The position numbers and the translations under genes were made by a program. Shown piece by piece: positions 46,363-55,883 of a stretch of DNA of 64,000 nucleotides. Origin of the DNA: Oligoflexia bacterium. GTDB lineage: Bacteria; Bdellovibrionota; UBA1018. The stretch lies in NCBI GenBank assembly GCA_014376785.1, contig JACMQW010000098.1:1-64000 (forward strand). The letters are read 5' to 3'. How positions within the stretch are numbered: the first letter of the stretch is position 1; every line of letters begins with the position of its first letter. The notes under the pieces were generated by a model that made no database searches, was not told where the DNA came from, and saw only the letters and a program-made list of their open reading frames with translations.

Positions 46363-46401
46363 TGAAAGGCCCGAAACTCTAGAGAGAGTTCAGGCCTTTC
46401 A
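46363..46401. terminator. Bidirectional hairpin between convergent genes
   Basis: TGAAAGGCC and GGCCTTTCA form a 9-bp stem, extended inside by GAAACTCT/AGAGTTC with one bulge. It lies between the convergent ends of the RlmM-like gene (46264) and nrdA (46455), the expected place for a shared terminator. Neither side has a strong T-run, so the mechanism is uncertain. Confidence 0.6.
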
Positions 46402-46454
46402 AACTTAAGCGAGGTCATCGATCCGCTTGGCTGATCAACTCCGTCTCAAACAGA

Positions 46455-48887
46455 CTAACTTCCGCAAGAAATGCACTCGTTTGGATTATCGAGCGAGCAG
46501 ACAAGGTCCGCAGCCGTGGCGTCGGAAATTCGCGGCATTCCGGCATCACCCACCTTCGCACTCATCCCACCCGCGTCCATCGTCATCATCGGCGCTGGAC
46601 GGGCCGTGGCTGCAGATGCGGTAGCCGGTTGGTCGACGGTGAACTTCGTTGCGTCCGCAGCTGCTTTCGTACGGAGGTAATACATTCCCGTTTTCAATCC
46701 GAGTTTCCAGGCGGTGAAGTGCAGCGCGGTCAACTTCGCAGCGTTCGCCCCTTCCATGTGAATGTTCAAGCTCTGCGACTGATCGATGAAAGGTGAACGA
46801 GTCGCCGCCATTTCGACGATGCGCTTTTGTTTGATTTCCCAAACGGTTTTATAGATTTCGCGAATTTTAGCCGGAATTTCGGCGATTCCCTGGACCGATC
46901 CATTGTGCTGGATGATCTGATCTTTCAGAGACTTGCTCCAGAGACCGAGATCGATTAGGTCCGCAACCAAGTGCTTATTGATGACAGTGAACTCTCCCGA
47001 TAGAACTCTGCGCGTGTACAAGTTCGAAGTGATCGGTTCGATGCACTCGTTGTTCCCCAGGATTTGCGAAGTACTTGCAGTTGGCATCGGAGCAAGCAAG
47101 AGGCTGTTTCTCGCGCCATGGGCTTTCACTTTTTCTTTTAAGCTGTCCCAGTTCCAAAGTCCGGATGGCGTCACATTCCAGAGATCAAACTGCATTTTTC
47201 CTTCTGAAAGCGGTGAGCCCGGGTAGGACGTGTACGCTCCGTCTCGTTTTGCAATGTCTGAACTCGCCGACATCGCGGCATAGTACAAAGTCTCGAAGAT
47301 TTGTTGGTTCAGCTCATTTGCTTCTGGAGATTCAAACGCCATGCGGAGCTTGAAAAAAGTATCGGCAAGACCTTGAACACCAATCCCGATCGGGCGGTGG
47401 GTGCGATTCGAATACTCGGCTTCCGGAACCGGGTAGTAGTTCATGTCGATCACTTGGTTTAAATTCACCGTGACCTGATACGTGACGTCGTAGAGTTTTT
47501 CGAAATCGAATTTCCCGTCCTTCACGAATTTCGGAAGGGCAATCGATGCGAGGTTGCAAACGGCCACTTCTTTCTCAGACGTGTACTGGATGATTTCTGT
47601 ACAGAGGTTTGAGGACTTAATCGTTCCGAGATTTTTTTGATTCGATTTCTCGTTTGCGCTGTCTTTATAGAGCATGAACGGAGAACCGTGCTCAATTTGC
47701 GACTCGATGATCGCGCCCCAAAGTTCGCGCGCTTTCACCGCACGCTTTGCGCGGCCTTCGGTCTCATACCGCGTGTAGAGTTCGGTAAACGCTTTTCCGA
47801 AAACGTCGAAAAGGCCCGGAGCTTCGTGCGGACAAAACAGCGACCACATCTCGTCTTTTTCGACGCGCTCCATGAAAAGGTCATTCACCCAAAGAGCGTA
47901 GAAAAGATCGCGAGCCCGAAGCTCTTCTTTTCCGAAGTTCTTCTTTAACTCGAGGAAATCGAAAATGTCCGCGTGCCAAGGTTCGAGGTAAATCGCAAAT
48001 GCGCCTTTCCTTTTTCCGCCGCCTTGATCGACGTAGCGAGCGGTATCGTTAAACACACGCAACATTGGAACGATTCCGTTGCTCGTTCCGTTGGTTCCGC
48101 TGATGAAAGAACCCTTCGCGCGGATGTTATGGATCGCAAGCCCGATCCCCCCCGCACTTTGGGAAATCAGCGCGGTTTGTTTCACGGTTTCATAGATGCC
48201 TTCGATCGAATCGTCCTTCATGGTGAGAAGAAAACAAGACGACATCTGCGCCTTGTTCGTGCCGGCATTAAAGAGAGTCGGAGACGCATGGGTGAAGAAT
48301 CCCGTGCTCATGAGCTCGTAGGTTCGAAATGCGTTTTCCAGGTCTGCCCCATGAATCCCGAGTGCCGCTCGCATGATCATGTACTGGGGGCGCTCGACGA
48401 TCTTTCCGCCCATTTTCAGGAGGTAGGATTTCTCGAGCGTTTTGAAACCGAAATAATCGTACTCGAAGTCCCGCACGTTTTTGATCGTTTGGTTGATCTT
48501 GTCTGCGTTTTTCTCCACGAGTTCATAGAGTTCGCGACTGACCAGCGGGGAGTGTTTTTTGGTGTGATTGGATTCATTTAAATAGAGTTTTTCGATGCAC
48601 TCGCTGAAGGTCGCGGGCGTGTAGCGGTGCAAGTTCGACAGTAGGATTCGCGCACCGAGCGTCGAATAATCCGGATGCGTACTCGAGAGGTAGGCGCAAG
48701 TCTCCGCGGATAAAACGTCGAGTTCTTCCGTACTGATCCCGTCGTACATTCCCTCGATCGTCTTCTGGGCAATCAAAACCGGATCGACGTAGGTCTCATT
48801 CAGCCCGATGGCTAGATTTTGGATCCGGTTTGTAATTTTGTCGAAGCTAACGGCTTCTAGTTTCCCAGAACGGCTTTTTACTTTCAT
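46455..48887 (-). CDS. nrdA: Class Ia ribonucleoside-diphosphate reductase, large subunit
   Basis: An 810-residue catalytic subunit reducing ribonucleoside diphosphates to deoxy forms. I use the ATG at 48887 ([15 protein letters not shown]), preceded by GAGGAAAA, which starts the ATP-cone domain that senses dATP/ATP. Active-site residues are visible: [11 protein letters not shown] and [12 protein letters not shown] (redox cysteines), SSNLCTEI (Asn, Cys and Glu of the radical site), and the C-terminal electron-relay pair in NECISCGS. It follows nrdB by 115 bases in the same direction; the order nrdB-nrdA is opposite to enterobacteria. Confidence 0.97.
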   Translation of the reverse strand: MKVKSRSGKLEAVSFDKITNRIQNLAIGLNETYVDPVLIAQKTIEGMYDGISTEELDVLSAETCAYLSSTHPDYSTLGARILLSNLHRYTPATFSECIEKLYLNESNHTKKHSPLVSRELYELVEKNADKINQTIKNVRDFEYDYFGFKTLEKSYLLKMGGKIVERPQYMIMRAALGIHGADLENAFRTYELMSTGFFTHASPTLFNAGTNKAQMSSCFLLTMKDDSIEGIYETVKQTALISQSAGGIGLAIHNIRAKGSFISGTNGTSNGIVPMLRVFNDTARYVDQGGGKRKGAFAIYLEPWHADIFDFLELKKNFGKEELRARDLFYALWVNDLFMERVEKDEMWSLFCPHEAPGLFDVFGKAFTELYTRYETEGRAKRAVKARELWGAIIESQIEHGSPFMLYKDSANEKSNQKNLGTIKSSNLCTEIIQYTSEKEVAVCNLASIALPKFVKDGKFDFEKLYDVTYQVTVNLNQVIDMNYYPVPEAEYSNRTHRPIGIGVQGLADTFFKLRMAFESPEANELNQQIFETLYYAAMSASSDIAKRDGAYTSYPGSPLSEGKMQFDLWNVTPSGLWNWDSLKEKVKAHGARNSLLLAPMPTASTSQILGNNECIEPITSNLYTRRVLSGEFTVINKHLVADLIDLGLWSKSLKDQIIQHNGSVQGIAEIPAKIREIYKTVWEIKQKRIVEMAATRSPFIDQSQSLNIHMEGANAAKLTALHFTAWKLGLKTGMYYLRTKAAADATKFTVDQPATASAATARPAPMMTMDAGGMSAKVGDAGMPRISDATAADLVCSLDNPNECISCGS

Positions 48888-49002
48888 GTCATTTTCCTCA
48901 AACTCAAACGTTAAACTACGTAATTTTTCTAGGGCCTGCGCCATGGCGTCCGATCTCAGTGCTTTAGCTATGGCTTTAAATCCCAGGCTTACAATTCAAG
49001 GC

Positions 49003-50175
49003 TTAGAATTCGGCGCTCAGATCGAAGCTCGATCCGTGACCAAATCCACCGCGGTTCCCCTGAGTGCCTTCGCCGTTACCGGTGGTGAGCACTCCCGCTT
49101 TTTGGTACTCGGCGACCTTCTTCTCAAAGAAATTCGTTTTGCCCTGAAGACTAATGAGTTCCATCCAATCAAAAGGGTTCGTCGAACCATAATGTTTCGG
49201 CAGGCCAAGCGTCCGAAGCAGGCGGTCCGCGACGAACTCGATGTACTGGATCATGAGTTTTGAATTCATGCCGATGAGCGAAACCGGAAGGGACTCGCTG
49301 ACAAATTCTTTTTCGATCTCGACCGCGTCTGTGATGATTTCGACCACGCGAGCGGGAGCGAGCGGTTCCAGCATCCCATAGAGGTGGCAGGCAAAGTCCG
49401 TGTGCAAGCCCTCATCCCGGCTGATCAACTCATTTGAAAAAGTCAGTCCCGGCATGAGCCCGCGTTTTTTCATCCAGAAAATAGAACAGAAACTCCCGGA
49501 GAAAAAGATTCCCTCGACCGCCGCAAAAGCAATCAACCTCTCCGCAAAGCTTTCGCTGGAATCGATCCACTTTAGGGCCCAGTCGGCCTTCTTTTTAACC
49601 GAAGGAACGTACTTGATCGCCTTGAAAAGGTGGTCTTTTTCTTTTGGGTTTTGGATGTAGGTGTCGATCAAAAGTCCGTAAGTTTCAGAGTGGATATTTT
49701 CCATGGCGATCTGAAACCCGTAGAAGCACCGAGCTTCCGGAATCGGAACGTCTTGGTAAAAACGGAGGGCGAGGTTTTCGTTCACGATGCCGTCGCTCGC
49801 CGAGAAGAAGGCAAGGACGTGCGAGAGGTAATGTTTTTCGTCTGGGCTGAGCTTCGCCCAATCGCTTAAGTCTTGGTAAAGATCGATTTCGGCCGCCGTC
49901 CAAAAAGAAGCCATCGCCTTTTTGTAGAACTCCCAGATTTCGGGATGCTGAATGGGCATCAAAATAAAACGCTCTTCATCGCCGTAAGCTGAAAAATCCT
50001 TTGCGCGGCGAGGGGTCGCCGGTGCGGAATCGATCCCCTGGACAGGGAACATCGCATCTGTTTCGACAATGCCGCCGGCTCTGACTCCGACACCGACGCC
50101 GGCAGAGCTTGCCTGAATTGGCAGCGCCTCTTCTTTGACGGTTCCCGGGACAGCTCTTAAATTTGTGGTTTCCAT
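49003..50175 (-). CDS. nrdB: Class Ia ribonucleotide reductase, radical-generating small subunit
   Basis: A 390-residue ferritin-like subunit that holds the di-iron cofactor and tyrosyl radical. Ligand motifs are [19 protein letters not shown] (Glu, His and the radical Tyr seven residues after the Glu), [11 protein letters not shown] and [10 protein letters not shown]. The first 65 residues ([21 protein letters not shown]) are a non-conserved extension. The C-terminus (SSFDLSAEF) is the type of tail that docks on NrdA. Transcribed before nrdA, downstream of tandem NrdR-like boxes. Confidence 0.96.
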   Translation of the reverse strand: METTNLRAVPGTVKEEALPIQASSAGVGVGVRAGGIVETDAMFPVQGIDSAPATPRRAKDFSAYGDEERFILMPIQHPEIWEFYKKAMASFWTAAEIDLYQDLSDWAKLSPDEKHYLSHVLAFFSASDGIVNENLALRFYQDVPIPEARCFYGFQIAMENIHSETYGLLIDTYIQNPKEKDHLFKAIKYVPSVKKKADWALKWIDSSESFAERLIAFAAVEGIFFSGSFCSIFWMKKRGLMPGLTFSNELISRDEGLHTDFACHLYGMLEPLAPARVVEIITDAVEIEKEFVSESLPVSLIGMNSKLMIQYIEFVADRLLRTLGLPKHYGSTNPFDWMELISLQGKTNFFEKKVAEYQKAGVLTTGNGEGTQGNRGGFGHGSSFDLSAEF

Positions 50176-50372
50176 TCCTCTACCTTTTCCTTTGAAGCGA
50201 TTCCTTGAGGGAAAGCGTTCCCCTGGACCTGCGTGCTCCGAGCCCGCGTCCTACCTTGGATGATCGGCACGGACGATTGAACCCCAATGTTTCAATCCCG
50301 TACTTTTTCACGTTTTGACCGACTTTTCAGAAACCCAAATCGCCAGGTGTGGCCCTCGGGGTGATGCTTTTA

Positions 50373-50400
50373 ACTTTACGGAGTTTTAGAGCGCGGTCAA
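50373..50400 (-). promoter_or_regulatory. Candidate promoter of nrdBA
   Basis: On the minus strand TTGACC and TAAAGT are separated by 16 bases, a fair sigma70-type match, about 200 bases before the nrdB start and just downstream of the NrdR-like boxes. Spacing is one base short of optimal. The rest of the 393-base gap before mpg holds nothing else I can name beyond these sites. Confidence 0.35.
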
Positions 50401-50406
50401 CGGATA

Positions 50407-50454
50407 CCACTAGGGATTGTGGTGTGAAAAAATTTGACCCACTACTTATAGCGG
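50407..50454 (-). promoter_or_regulatory. Tandem NrdR-box-like operators
   Basis: Two imperfect palindromes of 16 bases each, CCACTAGGGATTGTGG (50407-50422) and CCACTACTTATAGCGG (50439-50454), are separated by 16 bases, so centres lie 32 bp apart or three helical turns. This size and spacing is the hallmark of NrdR sites, and both match the general form xCACwAT-nnn-TAGTGx on the minus strand. NrdR with dATP would repress nrdBA here. The nrdR gene is not in the window. Confidence 0.7.
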
Positions 50455-50568
50455 TTATTAGAAAGTCTTAGATCTTGATTTGATTCGGTTTTTCTTCAAA
50501 AACGGAGCGCCTCGTCGGAAAGACCTTAGATTTCATGCATTGCAGAAATGGCGGATGACGATGCCGCC

Positions 50569-51159
50569 CTACCGGAGCTTCGAAACGAATCGGCTCCCAG
50601 CCAAATAATACCGCAAGCACCAGTCTCGGGCTTTAGCTGACGAATCGATTCCCCCCGGCGAGACGCTTCCACGTTGAATCCGCCAGAAATTAACTTCCCC
50701 TCTCTCAATAAAAATTCGGGACCGGGAAGACGCCAAATTGAGTCCGTCGTCGTCTCTTTCGATCCCATAAAATCGGCAAAGTTTACCCGGACCGTTGGTT
50801 TCTAACCGCGAACCCCGCTCTGGTGGGGCTTCAGACAACGGAAAGGGCTCGGTCGCCCGAATCAGGACGGCCTCAGGCACTCCTCGCTCCCCCGTGACGG
50901 CATTCAGACAAAAATACATCCCGTAGATGAAGTAAACGTACGAAGTCCCTGGCTTGCCGTATATGGCCTCGTTTCTCGCTGTCCTTCGGCCCCCGAACGA
51001 ATGGCAAGCCCGGTCTAGGACACCCAGATAAGCCTCTGTTTCTACGATTCGACTCCGCTTGAGACCCTCAGGCGTGCGCACGACGAGAGTCTGTCCAATC
51101 AGGTTTCGGGCGACTTCCTCAGTCGGAGCGAGGTAAAAACTCTCGGGAAGAACTTTCAT
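50569..51159 (-). CDS. mpg: DNA-3-methyladenine glycosylase (AAG/Mpg type)
   Basis: A 196-residue base-excision repair enzyme that removes alkylated purines. The family segments are ARNLIGQTLVVRT, RIVETEAYLGVLDRACHSFGG with the catalytic glutamate, RNEAIYGKPGTSYVYFIYGMYFCLNAVTG, and PEAVLIRATEP. The length matches bacterial Mpg. It stands alone, divergent from the unknown gene at 51186 across only 26 bases, so the two may share a promoter region. Confidence 0.93.
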   Translation of the reverse strand: MKVLPESFYLAPTEEVARNLIGQTLVVRTPEGLKRSRIVETEAYLGVLDRACHSFGGRRTARNEAIYGKPGTSYVYFIYGMYFCLNAVTGERGVPEAVLIRATEPFPLSEAPPERGSRLETNGPGKLCRFYGIERDDDGLNLASSRSRIFIERGEVNFWRIQRGSVSPGGIDSSAKARDWCLRYYLAGSRFVSKLR

Positions 51160-51185
51160 TCAAAAAATGATAATGAGAAAATCCG

Positions 51186-52406
51186 ATGGCCAAACACCCG
51201 CGCGGAATCGCGCCCGAACTGCTCTTCACTCAAGTCCGCGGCACGATGCCGTACCTCTTCAGCGAATCGCTTGCTCAGGAGCATCCAGAGCTTGAACAGT
51301 TTCCGCCTGCGCGACTTTGGCGTGGGTTCATACCCGCAAATAAGGAAGAAAAAGCCACCGAACTTTCGCATTCCGATTATTTCCGCCTCTGCCTCTCTGC
51401 CCATTACCTCACTTGCGGAACCCCCGTACCCACCGATGTCGACAATCAGATCCGACTGAAGCTTTGGCCAGCAAAGCTTTCTCTCGAAACAGCGATCGAA
51501 ATGGCAGAATTTGTTCTCCAAAGTCGGCACTGGAATTTCTCCACCGTGTCGACTCGCTACACCACCGGGGCACCCGGATCGGCTTTAGAGAATGAGAAAC
51601 TTTCAGGCCATCTCGGCGAGTGGTTTACGGTTTCCTGCGCCGCTTACTGCGCAATGAGAAAATCCAAGGTTCCGGAAGCGGTGGGAATGGCTGAAAAACT
51701 TTTCACCGCCATCGAAAGCGAGATCGCTCGGCACTCGGAAATCTTCGGTTCGCTCTGGCGCGCAAAAGACGGCGCACGCAGCCTAAAAGCCGCCGCAAAC
51801 ATCGCGCACAACTTCGGCGACCTCGACCGCGTGATGGACATGTGGGAACTGCCCATCGGAGACCCCCTCCGACTGCGATTTTATAAACTCACGGCATTGC
51901 CCTTTGATGGCGATAAAAACCTGCGCTATCAGGGTCGGCTTTGGGTCGCGGGTGAACTCTACAAATCAAAACTTCCGCTTGGAAGTTTAGGCAGCGGATC
52001 GCTTGCCTTAGAGAATCACCGGCATTTCGCCCTCCGAAAACCGAGATCCCTTCGCGAAAAACCAGAATTCGTACTACCCACTGCGCCCTTTTTTGATGAC
52101 TGGGGGTTCGCTGTGGCGAAAGGTTTGAGTGAGGCGGACGGTCAGCCGAGCGCTGAACTGCTCGATGTTTTCGACACCTTGGCTGAAGCTTGGATTCGTC
52201 AGCCCGGAACGTTCGCTTACGGCCGCGGCCTACGAAGCTTTATGGTGACCCATCCAGAGCTTGAAAAACGATGGTCGCATTCCCCAGGCGCAGCTTCTTT
52301 GAGTCCCCTCCACTCGCAGGTCCTCGCCCTGCCAAAGGAAGCTTTCGAGGCCCTCTGGGGTGAAGCGGCGCTGGCAGAGATGGACGACATTCCTTCCCGC
52401 GCCTAG
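51186..52406 (+). CDS. Protein of unknown function
   Basis: A 406-residue soluble protein with no signal peptide or membrane segment and no motif I recognise. The composition is that of a normal globular protein, with helical stretches such as LETAIEMAEFVLQSRHWNF and EAVGMAEKLFTAIESEIARHS, and the frame is well supported by absence of any competing ORF. It ends five bases before the convergent rlmG stop. A lineage-specific conserved protein is the best description. Confidence 0.7.
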   Translation: MAKHPRGIAPELLFTQVRGTMPYLFSESLAQEHPELEQFPPARLWRGFIPANKEEKATELSHSDYFRLCLSAHYLTCGTPVPTDVDNQIRLKLWPAKLSLETAIEMAEFVLQSRHWNFSTVSTRYTTGAPGSALENEKLSGHLGEWFTVSCAAYCAMRKSKVPEAVGMAEKLFTAIESEIARHSEIFGSLWRAKDGARSLKAAANIAHNFGDLDRVMDMWELPIGDPLRLRFYKLTALPFDGDKNLRYQGRLWVAGELYKSKLPLGSLGSGSLALENHRHFALRKPRSLREKPEFVLPTAPFFDDWGFAVAKGLSEADGQPSAELLDVFDTLAEAWIRQPGTFAYGRGLRSFMVTHPELEKRWSHSPGAASLSPLHSQVLALPKEAFEALWGEAALAEMDDIPSRA

Positions 52407-52411
52407 ACGGT

Positions 52412-53593
52412 TTACTCCGTTCCGTCCGTGTCCGCTTTCAAGGAATCAAAAATCGTAAACTTGTGATTTTTCGCGACACCCGCGACGTTTCGGAAGGTGC
52501 GCCGAAGCTGGTCCCCGATTTTTAGATGCGAATTACCGATCACGCGGATTCTGCCGCCGGGTTCCAGCGCTTGGTGAGCATCGCGGAACATCTGAGACGC
52601 GATGAAATCCCCGATGGTGCTCCCCTGATGGAAAGGGGGATTGCATAGCACGAGATCGACCGAATTCGCTGCTCCCGCTTCGAATCCATTGGTCCAGTGG
52701 AATTCAGACGACGCCTGACCCTCTCCCGGAAAATACCGAGCGAAATTCAGACGAGCACTTTCAACCGCCATCCAAGAGTCATCGGTGAAAATCACGCGTG
52801 CTTTCGGCCATTTTAGTTTAGCCGCGATTCCGACGATTCCATTTCCGCAACCGATGTCGAGCACTGCTTCAGGAGTTTCATCAGGAAGATGGTCGAGAAA
52901 AAATCGAGTGCCGATGTCGAGTTTATCCCGGCTAAAAACATTCGCCAGGTTTTGGAAAGGTTTTTTAAATCCTTCGATTTTTACGTCAGGCGCCGGGGCA
53001 AGCGACGCGGGAGTTTTTTCGAACTGGCAGAAAATCAATCGGGCCTTTTTCTTTGCCAGGCTGGTCGTCGTCGGACCGATGAATTTCGCGAGCAAATCAA
53101 AGCTTGAGTTTGCCTGGTGCTTCACCGCGTAGCCCGAAATGATCTTTGCACCCGGGCTCAAGTGATGACTGAGTCTGCGTAAAATTTCTTCGAAAAACGC
53201 CATGCTTTTTGGAATCTTCACCAGCACGACGTCGTAATGGCCCGAGAGACGAGCTAGGTCAGAAAACGGCAGAACTTTACCCGCGCTATTGAGGTCCGCT
53301 GCTTTCGCGCTCACGAAAGAGTCGGTATAGGATTCGACCGCTGAACTTCCTTTGCCGTCTCCTTCGCTCTGGGCTTCAGCGAGAGTGACCGCAGTGGCCA
53401 GCGCTCCGAAGCTGTCATTTACGACTAAAAGCCTTTTTCCATTCAAGTCGAGCGTTGCGAGGTGCTCGAGGATGAGTTCGTCAGCCGCATCCCAGGCCTG
53501 CAACACTTCCCGTTTCCGCAGCGGATAGCGTTCCCATTCAGGATTGATTTTATAGCGAGAGTTGGCGGGTTCGGTCGTCTTTTCATCGGTCAT
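52412..53593 (-). CDS. rlmG: RlmG-like rRNA guanine-N2 methyltransferase
   Basis: A 393-residue two-domain methyltransferase. The N-terminal half is a degenerate methyltransferase-like domain (GKRLLVVNDSFGALATAV), the C-terminal half the active one with SAM loop AVLDIGCGNGIVGIAA near residue 240, VIFTDDSWMAVESARLN, and the catalytic LVLCNPPFHQG near 315. This is the RsmC/RlmG layout; length and the early DSFGAL segment favour RlmG (G1835 of 23S rRNA). One base separates it from the YehS-like gene upstream. Confidence 0.88.
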   Translation of the reverse strand: MTDEKTTEPANSRYKINPEWERYPLRKREVLQAWDAADELILEHLATLDLNGKRLLVVNDSFGALATAVTLAEAQSEGDGKGSSAVESYTDSFVSAKAADLNSAGKVLPFSDLARLSGHYDVVLVKIPKSMAFFEEILRRLSHHLSPGAKIISGYAVKHQANSSFDLLAKFIGPTTTSLAKKKARLIFCQFEKTPASLAPAPDVKIEGFKKPFQNLANVFSRDKLDIGTRFFLDHLPDETPEAVLDIGCGNGIVGIAAKLKWPKARVIFTDDSWMAVESARLNFARYFPGEGQASSEFHWTNGFEAGAANSVDLVLCNPPFHQGSTIGDFIASQMFRDAHQALEPGGRIRVIGNSHLKIGDQLRRTFRNVAGVAKNHKFTIFDSLKADTDGTE

Positions 53594-53594
53594 T

Positions 53595-54044
53595 TTAGAG
53601 GCTCATTCCTTTGAAAAGATTGCGGAGAAACTGATCGCCACATTCTCGGTAATTTCGGTGATCGCGTTTTCGAAAAAAAGCGCTGAGTTCGCTCTTCGAT
53701 ACCCGGAGGCCGGACTTTGCGATGATTTCGATGATGTCGACGTCTTTCAGTTCGAAGGCGACCCTCATTTTTTTAAGGACGACGTTATTCGTCACCGGAA
53801 CATCGAGGGGCGGGAGGGGCGATGCGGGATCTCGACCCCGCTTGTAAACAATCAAACCGTTCAGAAAGCCCGCCATCACTTCATGACTGAGAGGCGTATA
53901 ACCGGCTTCTTGATCATTCATTAAGAAAGACCGAATTTCGTCCAATGTGATGACGGTCTCACCGAGGGCCGCAATTTCCACCAGACGAGCGTCCGTGATA
54001 TTCATGAGATAGCGCAGTCCGATCAGTGCTTCATTGTTCGTCAC
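53595..54044 (-). CDS. YehS-like DUF1456 protein
   Basis: A 149-residue protein made of two DUF1456 repeats: TNNEALIGLRYLMNITDARLVEIAALGE in the first half and VTNNVVLKKMRVAFELKDVDIIEIIAKSG in the second, each followed by a SELSAFFRK- or DEIRSFLMN-type helix. The C-terminus has CGDQFLRNLFKGM. Function is unknown; homologues such as E. coli YehS are widespread in proteobacteria and look like small DNA- or RNA-associated proteins. It lies immediately before rlmG and is likely cotranscribed with it. Confidence 0.9.
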   Translation of the reverse strand: MTNNEALIGLRYLMNITDARLVEIAALGETVITLDEIRSFLMNDQEAGYTPLSHEVMAGFLNGLIVYKRGRDPASPLPPLDVPVTNNVVLKKMRVAFELKDVDIIEIIAKSGLRVSKSELSAFFRKRDHRNYRECGDQFLRNLFKGMSL

Positions 54045-54079
54045 TCGAGCCTTCTAACACCGGATCCTTGGGTTGATTC

Positions 54080-55150
54080 ATGAAAAAACACGCTAAAAAG
54101 AACTTCCCGGTCGAAACGTCGACTCCTCTAAGAAATTTAAGCCCGAAAAGCCCTAAATCGAGTAGGGTCCAGGCCATGCCCATTCAGATCAAACTGAAAA
54201 ATAAACTCGCTCCCGATACCTCGCCTCCGATCAAACCCACCGTGAAAGAAGTCGCAGCCGGACTCCGCGAGTTTACGGGCGAGGACGTCTCACTCTGGCA
54301 CTTTGCCATGATGAACGACGAAGTGAGGAATGGTGCCTACGACCGAGCGCTCGGTGGAGCGGTAAAACCAGGGACAAAAGTTTTGGATATCGGTACCGGG
54401 GCTGGATTACTCGCCCTCATGGCAGCTCGCCACGGCGGAGAAGTCACGACGTGCGAAGGAATTCCCGTCATTGCTAAAAAGGCGAAGGAAATTTTTCAAG
54501 CGAATGGATACAGCGAAAAAATTCGCGGGATCGAGGGCCTTTCGACCAAACTGGTCATCGGCAAAGACGTCAAAGAACGTTTCGATGTTTTAGTCACGGA
54601 GATTTTTGATGACGGGCTACTCGGAGAAGGCGCCTTCCTGGCCATCAAACACGCAAAAGAACACCTTTTAAAACCGGGCGCGAAAATCATTCCTGAAAGC
54701 GTGCAAGTCTACGTCATGGGAATCGAATCAGACGAATTTTTTTCACACTACCATGTGGAAAAAGCAGCGGGATTTGATGTGAGCGCATTCAATGAATTCA
54801 CGCTGCAGGGTTACATTGGATGGCATTTGGACAAGTGGAAATGGAAGGCGCTCACCGCTCCGACCCCTGTTTTTCATTTTGATTTCAACCAGCTTCCGAA
54901 CGCAGAAAATCGCCCACTTGATTTGGAAATTACCACGGCCGGTCATCTCCATGGACTCGCATTTTGGTTTGATCTGAAGATGGATGACAATACGGTCCTC
55001 AGCAGTGGTCCTGGGCTTGCGAAGCTTTCCAGTTGGAAACAAGCCCTGCAACTCTACGGCGAGGGCAGGGAGTGTCATCCAGGCTCGAAGATCGAATTGA
55101 CGGCCCGGCACGATGAAAACGAAATTTGGTTTTCCACGCGAAATTCTTGA
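54080..55150 (+). CDS. PRMT-like SAM-dependent methyltransferase
   Basis: A 356-residue protein with the layout of protein arginine methyltransferases. The Rossmann core has WHFAMMNDEVRNGAYDRAL, the SAM loop KVLDIGTGAGLLALMAARHG near residue 95, and VLVTEIFDDGLLGEGAF near 170, which resembles the double-E loop of PRMTs. The C-terminal half is a beta-barrel-like region with LSSWKQALQLYGEG near 320, like the THW-loop segment. It recalls PRMT7 more than PRMT1. The first 32 residues are basic and disordered; an ATG at 54176 is an alternative start. Substrate unknown; such enzymes are rare in bacteria. Confidence 0.7.
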   Translation: MKKHAKKNFPVETSTPLRNLSPKSPKSSRVQAMPIQIKLKNKLAPDTSPPIKPTVKEVAAGLREFTGEDVSLWHFAMMNDEVRNGAYDRALGGAVKPGTKVLDIGTGAGLLALMAARHGGEVTTCEGIPVIAKKAKEIFQANGYSEKIRGIEGLSTKLVIGKDVKERFDVLVTEIFDDGLLGEGAFLAIKHAKEHLLKPGAKIIPESVQVYVMGIESDEFFSHYHVEKAAGFDVSAFNEFTLQGYIGWHLDKWKWKALTAPTPVFHFDFNQLPNAENRPLDLEITTAGHLHGLAFWFDLKMDDNTVLSSGPGLAKLSSWKQALQLYGEGRECHPGSKIELTARHDENEIWFSTRNS

Positions 55151-55226
55151 TCGTTCTGGGTGGATTTACACCCCATCCATTCAGGTACGAGACTTGCTGA
55201 ATTAGGCTACTTATACAGAAACTAAT

Positions 55227-55255
55227 GAAACAGATGAAATTCCTTCATCCGTTTC
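55227..55255. promoter_or_regulatory. Hairpin upstream of the stress-protein gene
   Basis: GAAAC-A-GATGAA and TTCATC-C-GTTTC form an 11-bp stem with one A.C mismatch and a five-base loop, 18 bases before the ATG at 55274 and close to its GAGGAG. It may terminate the PRMT-like transcript or act in the 5' leader of the next gene. Confidence 0.4.
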
Positions 55256-55273
55256 TTCGTTGAGGAGCGCTTC

Positions 55274-55690
55274 ATGGCAAAGAAAAGTTTAAAAGAAATC
55301 AGTAAAAAAATGCGGAATGTCGACCTCTGCATGATGACCACCATCACCAGCAGCGGAATGACGGCTAGCCGCCCAATGAGTAATAACGGCGATGTCGAAT
55401 ACGATGGAAACTCCTACTTTTTTACCTGGGAAAAATCCCGCCTCATTAAAGACTTAAAGAAAAATAACCACGTGAACCTTTCCTTTAAAGGAAAGAAGGA
55501 TTTGTTTATCTCAGTAGCCGGCAAAGCGAAGTTGGTTCACTCCCGCACAAAAATGGAGAAACATTGGGTAAAAGATCTCGATGTGTGGTTTGAGGACGGC
55601 CTCGACACCCCAGGAATCGTGATGATTCACGTCTTAGCGAAACATGTGAAGTACTGGCAAAAAGAAGAAGAAGGCGAAGTAAAACTCTAA
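55274..55690 (+). CDS. Pyridoxamine 5'-phosphate oxidase-fold general stress protein
   Basis: A 138-residue split-barrel flavin-binding protein of the general stress protein 26 type. Family segments include MRNVDLCMMTTITSSGMTASRPMSN, YFFTWEKSRLIKDLKKNNHVNLSF and a C-terminal DTPGIVMIHVLAKHVKYW. It probably binds FMN or F420 rather than acting in vitamin B6 synthesis. TGAGGAG precedes the ATG at good spacing. It appears to be a single-gene unit with a clear terminator downstream. Confidence 0.88.
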   Translation: MAKKSLKEISKKMRNVDLCMMTTITSSGMTASRPMSNNGDVEYDGNSYFFTWEKSRLIKDLKKNNHVNLSFKGKKDLFISVAGKAKLVHSRTKMEKHWVKDLDVWFEDGLDTPGIVMIHVLAKHVKYWQKEEEGEVKL

Positions 55691-55693
55691 CCC

Positions 55694-55745
55694 GGGCCGA
55701 TCTGGGATTTGCTCATTGCTCTTCTAGGACTGAGTGAATCGGCCC
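55694..55745. repeat. 8-bp inverted repeat after the stress-protein gene
   Basis: GGGCCGAT (55694) and ATCGGCCC (55738) are perfect complements across a 36-base spacer, extended by CC/GG after one mismatch. It starts four bases after the stop and could be an mRNA-end structure preceding the stronger terminator at 55784. Confidence 0.35.
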
Positions 55746-55783
55746 AGGCCTCATGTTTGCATTACGTCTTCCAACCCACCTTA

Positions 55784-55817
55784 AGGGGGCATCCAGTCAT
55801 CTTGGTTGCCCCTTTTT
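55784..55817 (+). terminator. Intrinsic terminator
   Basis: AGGGGGC pairs with GCCCCTT across a 17-base loop and runs straight into TTTTT. It lies about 95 bases after the stop of the pyridoxamine-oxidase-like gene and before the recQ remnant, so it most likely ends that single-gene transcript. Confidence 0.65.
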
Positions 55818-55883
55818 GCATCCCTGATTTGCCCCATTTGAAGCTTAAAAACAGCAACTCAAAACCTAGTCTGAAAGATTCGA

